DNA of 54,700 nucleotides from Lachnospiraceae bacterium (GTDB lineage Bacteria; Bacillota; Clostridia; Lachnospirales; Lachnospiraceae), in contig BLMD01000280.1 of assembly GCA_011959925.1 (NCBI GenBank), positions 1-54,700 of the forward strand, in the 5' to 3' direction. Both the position numbers and the translations under genes were made by a program. Positions 39,533 to 48,138 of this stretch are shown in pieces (position 1 is the first letter of the stretch; every line of letters starts with the position of its first letter). The notes below the pieces were generated by a model. The model worked only from the letters and a program-made list of their open reading frames with translations, was not told where the DNA came from and did no database searches.

Positions 39533-42500
39533 ATGAAACGAACAAAACGACTACTTAGCCTGCTGCTGGCGGCGGGACTGCTTTTGACTTGCGCCCCGGC
39601 AAAGGCCTATGACCCGCCGGCAGAAGCCGAAAATATTCTGCAGGACGGCTATGCCGAAACAGAAAGCGCCTATGCGATTTATCCGATTCCGCAGGATATC
39701 GACTATTCTGCAGAAGGCAGCTTTACGCTTGGCACAAATGTATCGGTCGTAAGCGAAACCGGTATCGATTCTTATACCACTCGATTTCTGGACGAAATTC
39801 TTGCAGATTACGGCAGGACAAAAACCGTATCCCAGACAATCGGAACCGAAAACCAGATCCTGCTCGGTATTCAGGAAAGCGGCGGCGCTGTCGACACCTG
39901 GGTAAAAAACAATATAACCCCAAAAAATGCGGCGCTTTTTGAACAAACAGACGCGTATCTTTTAAGCGCCGATAACGGAACCATTGTCATTCTCGGAAAA
40001 GATACGGATGCCGTTTATTACGGCCTGGCAACGCTGCAGATGATGTTTTCATCTTTTAACGGAACAAAATTTTTAAATGTGCAGATTGAAGATTATGCAA
40101 CAATAAAAATGCGGGGCTTTATTGAAGGCTTTTACGGCGGATGGGACCATAACGACCGGATCAGCCTGATGCAGTCCGCACGGGACACCAAAATGAATCT
40201 CTATATGTACGCGCCCAAACATGACGCCCTGCACAAAAACGATACCTTGTATCCCGACGCGGAAATAGAAAAGTTCCGGGAACTGGTCAAAATCGGTGAA
40301 GAGACAAAAGTGAAATTCGGGTGGTCGATCCATCTTTCCTATTTCTTCCCAAGCCTGCCGGCTACTTCGGACCCCGGATATGAAGCTGCTTACAATGCAA
40401 AATTCCAGAAACTTCTGGATAAATTCCAGCAGCTGTATGATGCCGGTGTCAGAGACTTTGCCGTTTTAGGAGACGATTACAAAATGGGTACTGTTACCTT
40501 TGACCAGATCGTTTCCCTTTTAAACAGGCTAAACGAAGAATTTATCGTAGAAAAAGAATGTAACAGCCTGACCTACTGCATGCAGGGTTACAATGAGGCA
40601 TGGAGAAAAGCAGGGGAACTGGAATCCTTCCAAAACCTGGATCCTTCCGTCAATCTCTTCTGGACAGGCAGAGACGTAAATGCACCGATCACACAGGAAA
40701 CCGTCGATCTTGTCAAAGGCGTCACACAGCGAAACATTGTATTCTGGCTGAATTATCCGGTCAACGAACACGGAAAGTCCGGCGTATACCTGGGCAATAT
40801 CACTCACTATGCCAGGGACGGCGTAACGGGCCTGACCGGCATCATGTCCAATCCCTGCCAGTATGCGGAAATTAATAAACCCGCACTGTTCCAACTTGCC
40901 TGTCTCTCCTGGAACAATCAGAACTATCTGGCGCAGGCAGATACAATCTGGCAGGAATCTTACAAATACCATCAGCCGGAAGTATACGACGCGTATCTGA
41001 CGATCGCCCGCAACGTAGCCAACTGTCCGAATTCTGGCAGAGTTCCAAACGGATTTCCGGAATCGGAATATTTAGCGGAAGCCATCGAATCCGTCGGCAA
41101 AAAAATCCAGAAAGGAACCCGCATTTCGGAGGATGAAAACGCTTTACTGCTGCTGAATGAATTCCGGCATATCCATTCTGCCATCCAGACATTCCGCAGC
41201 AGCTGCAAAAACGAAAAACTAATCGAACAATTAAATCCGTGGCTGAACTCCCTGGAAGATGTGGCAGCGGCCGGAGCAGCCGCATTAAATTCCGTTTTTG
41301 CACTGGAACAAAAAGACGCAGACCGGGCATGGAGCGAACTTGCCGCCGCAAGCCTTGCCATGGATACGCAGGGATCGTATCCTGCGCCAAATACGGACGT
41401 CTACGCCCTGGCAGGCAGTAAGCGCCTGGTTCCGTTTATCAACAAAGTAATCGCAGCTGTAAAAAATCAGCTGATTCCGTTTTTTAATCCTTCCTCCACA
41501 GATTTTACGCCTTCTTTCATCGGCGTATTCGGCGGTGTAGAGCAGGGACACGACAGCAACTCTGCCAAAATTTTCGATAAAAACGAAACGACATTTGCTT
41601 CTTATCAAATCATACAGCAATTGAACGATTATTTCGGAATCGACATGGGAAGGGTTCTTTCCGTCAACAGCATCGATATCCTGCAGGGCAAAGAAGACGG
41701 GCATCATGATATATTCCATAACGCCGTGTTGGAATATTCGGAAAACGGAGACGACTGGACGGAAATTGAATCATATGAAAACGATTCTGCTCCCCTTCGC
41801 ATCACAAAGACAGGCCTTGACCTGAAAGCCAGGTATATCCGTCTGAAGCTGACAAAAGTAGGCGCCGGCAATAAAAACGACTACCATACCTATATTCGTG
41901 AAATCACCGTAAACGGAAATAAACAATCCGATGAGAACGGAAGCATTTACGCGAGCAAAGACCTGGATGCCGCCGTTACGCGCGACGGACTGACTTACCG
42001 TCTGCAGGCAGACGGACCGATTACGCTGGCGCCCGGCGAATACATCGGCATCAAATTCAAAGAGCTTGCCGGACTGACTTCGTTTCAGCAGGAAATTTCC
42101 GGAGCAGACGGATTGAAAAAACAATACTCTGCAAACGATGCGGTCTGGACAGACATACCGTCTGCATTGGACGGCGAACTGGCGCGTTATGTGCGCTTAT
42201 ACAACGACGGTACACAAACCGTTTCTTTTACGCTGGCAAACTTCACCGCCACGGTTGACAGCATAGAAATGCATCCGTCGGTGACAGAAAAAACAAATAA
42301 TCTTGCGCTGCAGGAAGGTTCCTGGGAAAACCTGTTTGACGGTAATTTAGCAACGTTTGCATGGACAAACCGGGCACAGAAAAACGGAGATTATATCATC
42401 GTTGACTTTGGTTCGGCAGCTCCTTTGTATGACCTGACGATCACTACGGAAGACGGCAAACCTCGTTTTTACAACGCCGAATTCTACATTTCCGCCGACA

Positions 42501-43819
42501 AGACAAACTGGGGCAGTCCGATCGCAACTGTAGTCGATTCCGGCGGGGACGCCGTTCGGGAAGATATTTACTACCGGATCCGCAAGAATCTGGGCGGAAC
42601 TACGGCACGATACCTAAAAATACTGATCACGGCAGACGCTTCAAACGGGGCCTATTTAAAGATTAATGAAATCGCCGTCAACACAACGATAAAAACAGAA
42701 AACAAAACGATTACCGGCAATCTTTCCGGAGACTTAAAAAAGATGGTTGACGGCAATATATCTACCGTATATACTGCCCCGGAACCGTCGGACGGAACGG
42801 CTTATGTGAAATATCTGCTGACGGAGGAGACCGGCCTGACTTCTGTCACATTGTTGCAGAACCCTTCAGAACTTACCAACGCAGAAGTAAAAGCAGAGAT
42901 CTTTGACGGGTCGACCATACGGACGGAAACGATCGGACGCCTGACGGACGGAAGCACCACATTCTATTTCAAAGGCACAGAACACATCCTGTCTCTCACG
43001 ATAACCTGGCCCAAAGATACGACTCCGTCCATTTATGAAATTATTACCAATACGAAAGACACCATTTACACCCTGACCCTGAACGGAAACGGCGCGCCTT
43101 CCAAACAGGTATTGTGCGCCGAAAACAAGGTCCTGCGCCTTCCGTTCGATATTCCGGCAAGAGAAGGCTATACGTTTAAAGGATGGACAGACGGAACCAA
43201 CACATACGAACCGGGCAGCCGTTATCAGATGGGAACCTCAGACGCAGTGCTGACTGCAGTCTGGCAGAAACATACGTCCGGTCCCATTGATCCGAAACCG
43301 CCGGTAACAAACAGCATTGACACAAAAACAACCTATACGGTCAGCGGATACACTTACAAAGTCACCAATCTGGCTTTAAAAACGGTTCAAATCACAGGAT
43401 GGACGTCAACCGGTAAAAAAATCACCGTACCCGACGATATCACGCTTGCCGACGGAAACAAATACAAAGTAACCGCAATCGCCGCATCTGCATTCCGCAA
43501 TAAAGCAACGACAACGGAAGCATCCATCGGCAAACATGTAACTTCGATCGGAGCAAACGCATTTGCAGGATGTAAAAAACTCAAAAAAATTACAGTCAGC
43601 AGTACGGTTTTAACCTCCATCGGGAGCAAGGCATTTTACAATTGTAAAGTGTTAAAAAATATCGTCCTTAAGAGTAAATCCTTAAAAACCGTCGGAAAAA
43701 ATGCATTCAAAGGTATCCATAAAAAGGCGGTCATTAAAGTTCCTTCCGCCAAACTGAAAAAATATAAAAAACTGCTTGCAAAGAAAGGACAGAAAAAGAC
43801 GGTAAAGATCAAAAAATAG
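39533..43819 (+). CDS. Secreted GH84 beta-N-acetylglucosaminidase with CBM32, InlB-type and BspA-type repeats
   Basis: A 1428-residue exported enzyme. Residues 1-25 are a signal peptide. A GH84 N-terminal domain spans about 45-185. The catalytic barrel starts at MRGFIEGFYGGWDHNDRISL (about 192) and its paired catalytic Asp are in DFAVLGDDYKM (about 313). Two F5/8-type (CBM32-like) domains follow, near 665-800 and 940-1065. An InlB/Listeria-Bacteroides repeat lies near 1180-1245 (GYTFKGWTDGTNTYEPGSRY), and a BspA-like leucine-rich repeat region near 1275-1405. There is no LPxTG. It should remove terminal GlcNAc from mucin or other host glycans outside the cell. Start after CGGAGGAGGTTTTGT. Confidence 0.93.
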   Translation: MKRTKRLLSLLLAAGLLLTCAPAKAYDPPAEAENILQDGYAETESAYAIYPIPQDIDYSAEGSFTLGTNVSVVSETGIDSYTTRFLDEILADYGRTKTVSQTIGTENQILLGIQESGGAVDTWVKNNITPKNAALFEQTDAYLLSADNGTIVILGKDTDAVYYGLATLQMMFSSFNGTKFLNVQIEDYATIKMRGFIEGFYGGWDHNDRISLMQSARDTKMNLYMYAPKHDALHKNDTLYPDAEIEKFRELVKIGEETKVKFGWSIHLSYFFPSLPATSDPGYEAAYNAKFQKLLDKFQQLYDAGVRDFAVLGDDYKMGTVTFDQIVSLLNRLNEEFIVEKECNSLTYCMQGYNEAWRKAGELESFQNLDPSVNLFWTGRDVNAPITQETVDLVKGVTQRNIVFWLNYPVNEHGKSGVYLGNITHYARDGVTGLTGIMSNPCQYAEINKPALFQLACLSWNNQNYLAQADTIWQESYKYHQPEVYDAYLTIARNVANCPNSGRVPNGFPESEYLAEAIESVGKKIQKGTRISEDENALLLLNEFRHIHSAIQTFRSSCKNEKLIEQLNPWLNSLEDVAAAGAAALNSVFALEQKDADRAWSELAAASLAMDTQGSYPAPNTDVYALAGSKRLVPFINKVIAAVKNQLIPFFNPSSTDFTPSFIGVFGGVEQGHDSNSAKIFDKNETTFASYQIIQQLNDYFGIDMGRVLSVNSIDILQGKEDGHHDIFHNAVLEYSENGDDWTEIESYENDSAPLRITKTGLDLKARYIRLKLTKVGAGNKNDYHTYIREITVNGNKQSDENGSIYASKDLDAAVTRDGLTYRLQADGPITLAPGEYIGIKFKELAGLTSFQQEISGADGLKKQYSANDAVWTDIPSALDGELARYVRLYNDGTQTVSFTLANFTATVDSIEMHPSVTEKTNNLALQEGSWENLFDGNLATFAWTNRAQKNGDYIIVDFGSAAPLYDLTITTEDGKPRFYNAEFYISADKTNWGSPIATVVDSGGDAVREDIYYRIRKNLGGTTARYLKILITADASNGAYLKINEIAVNTTIKTENKTITGNLSGDLKKMVDGNISTVYTAPEPSDGTAYVKYLLTEETGLTSVTLLQNPSELTNAEVKAEIFDGSTIRTETIGRLTDGSTTFYFKGTEHILSLTITWPKDTTPSIYEIITNTKDTIYTLTLNGNGAPSKQVLCAENKVLRLPFDIPAREGYTFKGWTDGTNTYEPGSRYQMGTSDAVLTAVWQKHTSGPIDPKPPVTNSIDTKTTYTVSGYTYKVTNLALKTVQITGWTSTGKKITVPDDITLADGNKYKVTAIAASAFRNKATTTEASIGKHVTSIGANAFAGCKKLKKITVSSTVLTSIGSKAFYNCKVLKNIVLKSKSLKTVGKNAFKGIHKKAVIKVPSAKLKKYKKLLAKKGQKKTVKIKK

Positions 43820-43868
43820 GTGTCCGTGAGAACGAAAAGAATTCTGTTCGCCATGATGACAAGACAAA

Positions 43869-43902
43869 GCGCGGCGCCTGACGGATTCGTCAGGCGCCGC
43901 GC
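43869..43902. terminator. Perfect 15-bp GC-rich terminator hairpin
   Basis: GCGCGGCGCCTGACG pairs with CGTCAGGCGCCGCGC over GATT. It lies between the convergent GH84 and deoB genes, so it serves both. T-rich sequence after it is modest on either side. Confidence 0.85.
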
Positions 43903-43978
43903 CCTCTTACTCATACTCTATACCAGACAAACCTTCTGCCGGACCGGTTTAAAAAACTATGTCTTCTTAATTAATTTG

Positions 43979-45130
43979 TCAGATCATACTGCTGCCCCGG
44001 CAGCTGACGGACAGTCCAAAAAGACTTAACACCGTCGCCGCGATATCGCAAAATCCCTCTCTCGTTCCGTAATTTTTACCGGATGGGATACCATCTCCCA
44101 CCATCAAAAACGGCGTATATTCCCGCGAGTGATCCGTAGACTGCGTACTGGGATCGCACCCGTGATCTGCCGTGATCATTAAAACATCCTCCTGTTTCAT
44201 ATGTCCCAGCAGCTTCGGAATCTGCGCGTCAAAATACGTCAGCGCCTTTGCATAACCGTCGACATCATTTCTATGCCCATAGAGCATATCAAAGTCCACC
44301 AGATTGACAAAACACAATCCTTCAAACTCCCGGTTCATATAAGCAAGCGTTTGTTCGATCCCGTCCTCATTTCCTGCCGTCCGCACAAACTCTGTAATAC
44401 CACGTCCCGCAAAAATATCTACGATTTTTCCGACCGAAATCACGTCATAGCCTTCCTCCTTAAGCCGGTCTAACATCGTCATCTTCGGCGGTTCCAGAGA
44501 AAAGTCATGCCGCCTGACCGTCCGTTCAAATTTTCCCGGCTCTCCGGCAAACGGACGCGCAATCACGCGCCCGACGCCATGCTCTCCCTGCAAAAGTTCC
44601 CGGGCAGTTTTACAATATTCATACAATTTTTCCACCGGAACCAGCTTTTCATGCGCCGCGACCTGAAACACGGAATCCGCTGAAGTATAGACAATCAGGT
44701 CTCCCGTCTTTAAATGCTGTTCCCCATACTCTTTGATCACTTCCGTACCGGAATACGGCTTGTTGCACAGCACGCCCCGTCCCGTCCGTTTTTGAAACTC
44801 TCCGATAACTTCTTTCGGAAACCCTCTTGGATAAACAGGCAGAGACGCATCCGATACAACGCCGGCAATCTCCCAATGTCCGATCGTCGTATCTTTTCCT
44901 TTTGATAATTCCGCTAAACGCGCATACGACCCCCTGGGAGCAGTCTCCCGTTCGCCAACTGAAACACCGTCGATATTAAAAAATCCAAGTTTCCGCATGT
45001 TCGGCATGGAAAAATAGCTGCTTTTCGACGCCGCAAGAAGTGTATGGCTGCCCGCGTCTCCATATTCCGCAGCATCCGGCATCGCTCCGATTCCCACGCT
45101 GTCCAATACGATCAAAAATATTCTCTTCAT
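43979..45130 (-). CDS. deoB: Phosphopentomutase
   Basis: A 383-residue metalloenzyme that converts (deoxy)ribose 1-phosphate to 5-phosphate in nucleoside salvage. LIVLDSVGIGAMPDAAEYGD carries metal-binding Asp; the phospho-accepting Thr is in KDTTIGHWEIAG; further metal ligands in VNLVDFDMLYGHRNDVDGY and TADHGCDPSTQSTDHSREY. Length is usual. It starts 38 bases after the end of the large zinc-ribbon protein gene, on the same strand, so they may be co-transcribed; deo partners (deoC, pnp) are not next to it. Confidence 0.97.
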   Translation of the reverse strand: MKRIFLIVLDSVGIGAMPDAAEYGDAGSHTLLAASKSSYFSMPNMRKLGFFNIDGVSVGERETAPRGSYARLAELSKGKDTTIGHWEIAGVVSDASLPVYPRGFPKEVIGEFQKRTGRGVLCNKPYSGTEVIKEYGEQHLKTGDLIVYTSADSVFQVAAHEKLVPVEKLYEYCKTARELLQGEHGVGRVIARPFAGEPGKFERTVRRHDFSLEPPKMTMLDRLKEEGYDVISVGKIVDIFAGRGITEFVRTAGNEDGIEQTLAYMNREFEGLCFVNLVDFDMLYGHRNDVDGYAKALTYFDAQIPKLLGHMKQEDVLMITADHGCDPSTQSTDHSREYTPFLMVGDGIPSGKNYGTREGFCDIAATVLSLFGLSVSCRGSSMI

Positions 45131-45168
45131 TGTCTGCCGCCTCCCTTCGCGCCAATTGCAGCGTTTTC

Positions 45169-47919
45169 TTACTGATTGCTCTTATATCCGCATTTGGGGC
45201 AGGTCTGACCGCCCTGATACGTGTATCCGCAACGGAAACAGCAGATCTTTTCATGTTTCTCCTTTGCAAGGTACGTTACTTTTCTGGAATCCGGTTTTTC
45301 CTGCAGATAACGGATAAATTCTTCCAGGCAGTTCCCCCATGCCAAAAGTTCACGTTTCTCCACCGCATACGGAATCTTTAACTTGTTTCCGTCCTTTAAC
45401 TCAAGAAACAACGCCGAATGAAACATGCCCGTCTGGGAATGTACCTTACGGATATCACCGATTTCTGCCGCATACGCATTTAACATCGTCCGGTAAAAAA
45501 TATGCTCCGGCGTCAAAATCATGCCCTCTTTTCCGGACCGGTCTCTGGAAGTATCGATGACAAGAATCGGATATTCAAACATCCCCCTTGTCGTTCCATA
45601 CGTATCCAGCGCGTACTGGATCACCTCATATTCTTCCGGCGCCGCTTCTTTTGCCATCACTTTTCTTGCCGGATAGAAATGGTATCTGTCGTTTTTCTTA
45701 ATCCGTCCCACCAGCCCGTCTTCAAATTTATGAACCAGCAGTTCGCATTCATCCGTTTTTAACTTCGCCAGCCTTTTCTTTAGCATTTCCAGAGCATTCG
45801 TTTTTAATTCCGGCAGAAAAACACCCGCTTCGATCTTCCGGTAGGCTTCCATTGTTTCCGACGCCGTCATCTGTCCGGGACTGCCGCAGATTTTGGCAAT
45901 GGCATTCTCATCCAGCATCCGCAGTTTATCCTCCAGCTGTTCGATATACGGCGCTAAAATCTCCGGTTCAAATTCCTCATGTTTCAGCTTATCCATCAAT
46001 TCCGTCAATCTCTGCCGGTTTGTCACTCTTGTGCGGTTGATCATATTGGAAATTTCTTTATTCTGCGCCTCTTTCCTTTTTTCATCCAAAATCTCCTGAT
46101 ACGGCGCAAGATCTACTTCCTCATATCCCTTAAGGCGCGCAAGCGTTTCCTGATACTGCTTCACGCTCATCTGCTTTGGCATATGCAAAAGCAGATCTTT
46201 CGCTTCCTCTTCGCCCCGCTTTTTCTTTTCCTGATACAACGGCTTTAAAACAGAATCTTTTTCCTCCCGCGGCAGTTCTGTCCGCTCGATCTCTTCTGTA
46301 ATCCGCTGCATTTTTGCATAATTGGCACCCTTACAGCTTTTTGCAAGCATCTGGATGCGCTCGCGCTTCTGCTGCATCTCTTTGTTATGAATCTTCTTTA
46401 AAAACGGCTCTTTCTCCGTTTCATACAGGCTCTTATCCGCAAGCAGCTCCCGTTTTACTTCTGCCACCTGCGCATAAGACATGCGATCCAGCACGTCGCA
46501 TTTTGCCGTATACCTTTTCTTTGCGGCTTCCCTCCTTAGAAGCGGGATTTCCCGCACCTGTTCCGTATGCTCCTTCGTCCCGTTTCTCTGTGTGCCCTGT
46601 TTGGATGAACCGCCGTCTGCGCCTGCCTCCCGCGGCGCACCAAATGCATTTGCCGCAGGCGCCGCCGGGCTGCCCGCTGCCGGAGCTGTTTTTACAGCGC
46701 CCGCCTCGCCCGTATACAATGTTTCAGCGCCTTGTGGGTATGTAGAACGAGACTGCACCGCAGTCTCTGCCGAATTGCCCGCAGTCTCTGAGTGTGCCGC
46801 CGCAGACTGCCTGGATCCTGTGCACGCTTTGCTCCGCCTGTGCGTTTCCGTTAAGACGGCATCCGTAAAATGCTCCGTGCTCCCCATCGGATAAAACCCT
46901 TCCTCCATCTTTTCCGCAAGATCGTTCAGCTGCGCATCCGACAATTCGTCTAAATGAGCGCACACCGCTTCCAAAGATTCCTTTTGTTCCGTCACGCCGA
47001 GTTTTTCTTTTCGTTTTTTTATTTCCTCATATTCATTGAATTTATAGTTAGATACTCTGTCTGCAGAAGCTCCCAGAAGCTCTTTATAATCTGTATAAGC
47101 GTCTTCGTCTTTTACAAAATCCATCGTATAAACGTCGCCCTCCGACAACAGTGTTTCCGGTCTCGGCGTATAAAAACAATGACAGTTTCCGCAGGTATAC
47201 GCTCTTGCCAGAAATACACCGCCCTCCGAAGTTTCAATCCGAAATTCCTTTCCTTCCGGATACACCGCCATATGCAGGTGGTTTCTGCATTTCGGGCACA
47301 GGAAGCTGACCATGTAAAAGTTACTGCCCAAACGGTTTCTCTGCCGTTCTTTTTGATCTGTCTCTTCTTTTGCAAAAGAAAGCGTATGCTTTTTCCAGAC
47401 CAGCTTATGCCATAGTCCGCGGCTGATTTTCTCTTCCTGCCCATCTTCGTTTGGAATCTCTTCTTTCGCTTCTATCGCAGATTGAACCACATCTTCATAA
47501 CTGAAACGGATGCCGTCTTTAAAAAACCGAAAATTTTCATGGGTATATCCGGGCTCTATTCCGATTTCCCGGAGTACGCCGGAAAAAAGCCCGTTGAGCT
47601 TCGCGTAATCCTGTTCCACCTTTACGCCCCGGATCAGCCCCCATTTTCCAAACGCATACAATACCAGATTCAGCACGTTCTGAACCTTTGTATGGGTTCC
47701 GATTTCAATGACTTCCTCTTCTTTGACGGGAATATCGATCAAATTGGTCAGTACTTTCCTGCTTTCAAACTGAAAAAACAAAGATCTCAGTTTCCCCTGC
47801 AGGATCAAATAATCCCCGATTACGATAAACCGCCCGTTCCATTCCACCGGCTCCTTCATCGTCTTGATCAGCCGTTCAAACGTCGTTTTCAATTCTAAAT
47901 TCGTATGCAATATAATCAT
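45169..47919 (-). CDS. Large unrecognised protein with zinc ribbons and helical repeats
   Basis: A 916-residue soluble protein that I do not recognise. Residues about 1-130 are mixed alpha/beta (MIILHTNLELKTTFERLIKT). Residues about 205-250 hold a four-Cys knuckle pair (LCPKCRNHLHM and TCGNCHCFY). Residues about 370-465 are low-complexity, rich in Ala, Gly, Ser and Thr. Residues 475-720 are long charged helices with repeated elements of about 30 residues (SYAQVAEVKRELLADKSLYE, NYAKMQRITEEIERTELPRE, VKQYQETLARLKGYEEVDLA, NRQRLTELMDKLKHEEFEPE). After a PH-like beta region (about 760-870) it ends in a zinc ribbon (CCFRCGYTYQGGQTCPKCGY). There is no signal peptide or membrane segment. It is just upstream of deoB. 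Confidence 0.8.
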   Translation of the reverse strand: MIILHTNLELKTTFERLIKTMKEPVEWNGRFIVIGDYLILQGKLRSLFFQFESRKVLTNLIDIPVKEEEVIEIGTHTKVQNVLNLVLYAFGKWGLIRGVKVEQDYAKLNGLFSGVLREIGIEPGYTHENFRFFKDGIRFSYEDVVQSAIEAKEEIPNEDGQEEKISRGLWHKLVWKKHTLSFAKEETDQKERQRNRLGSNFYMVSFLCPKCRNHLHMAVYPEGKEFRIETSEGGVFLARAYTCGNCHCFYTPRPETLLSEGDVYTMDFVKDEDAYTDYKELLGASADRVSNYKFNEYEEIKKRKEKLGVTEQKESLEAVCAHLDELSDAQLNDLAEKMEEGFYPMGSTEHFTDAVLTETHRRSKACTGSRQSAAAHSETAGNSAETAVQSRSTYPQGAETLYTGEAGAVKTAPAAGSPAAPAANAFGAPREAGADGGSSKQGTQRNGTKEHTEQVREIPLLRREAAKKRYTAKCDVLDRMSYAQVAEVKRELLADKSLYETEKEPFLKKIHNKEMQQKRERIQMLAKSCKGANYAKMQRITEEIERTELPREEKDSVLKPLYQEKKKRGEEEAKDLLLHMPKQMSVKQYQETLARLKGYEEVDLAPYQEILDEKRKEAQNKEISNMINRTRVTNRQRLTELMDKLKHEEFEPEILAPYIEQLEDKLRMLDENAIAKICGSPGQMTASETMEAYRKIEAGVFLPELKTNALEMLKKRLAKLKTDECELLVHKFEDGLVGRIKKNDRYHFYPARKVMAKEAAPEEYEVIQYALDTYGTTRGMFEYPILVIDTSRDRSGKEGMILTPEHIFYRTMLNAYAAEIGDIRKVHSQTGMFHSALFLELKDGNKLKIPYAVEKRELLAWGNCLEEFIRYLQEKPDSRKVTYLAKEKHEKICCFRCGYTYQGGQTCPKCGYKSNQ

Positions 47920-48032
47920 CGTTTTACACCTCTCTTTCTACTATAACGGTACAAACTACTCTGGTCAAGTAAACTTTATAAACTTTTAATAAATCCCAAA
48001 CCCCTTGCATTTCCTTACTTTTTTCGTTTTTG

Positions 48033-48059
48033 TTAGCACTCGGTACAAAAGAGTGCTAA
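48033..48059. promoter_or_regulatory. CIRCE element (HrcA operator) upstream of htpG
   Basis: TTAGCACTC at 48033-48041, nine bases, GAGTGCTAA at 48051-48059: an exact match to the CIRCE consensus. It lies 80 bases upstream of htpG. A promoter TTGACT (48067-48072) and TAAGAT (48090-48095), 17 bases apart, is immediately downstream. HrcA control of htpG is therefore expected. Confidence 0.93.
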
Positions 48060-48138
48060 TTTTCTATTGACTTTTCAAATATTCAGTTATAAGATGTAAT
48101 GCAGAACAAAAAAATGAATAAAAAAGGAGTGTTTTCCT

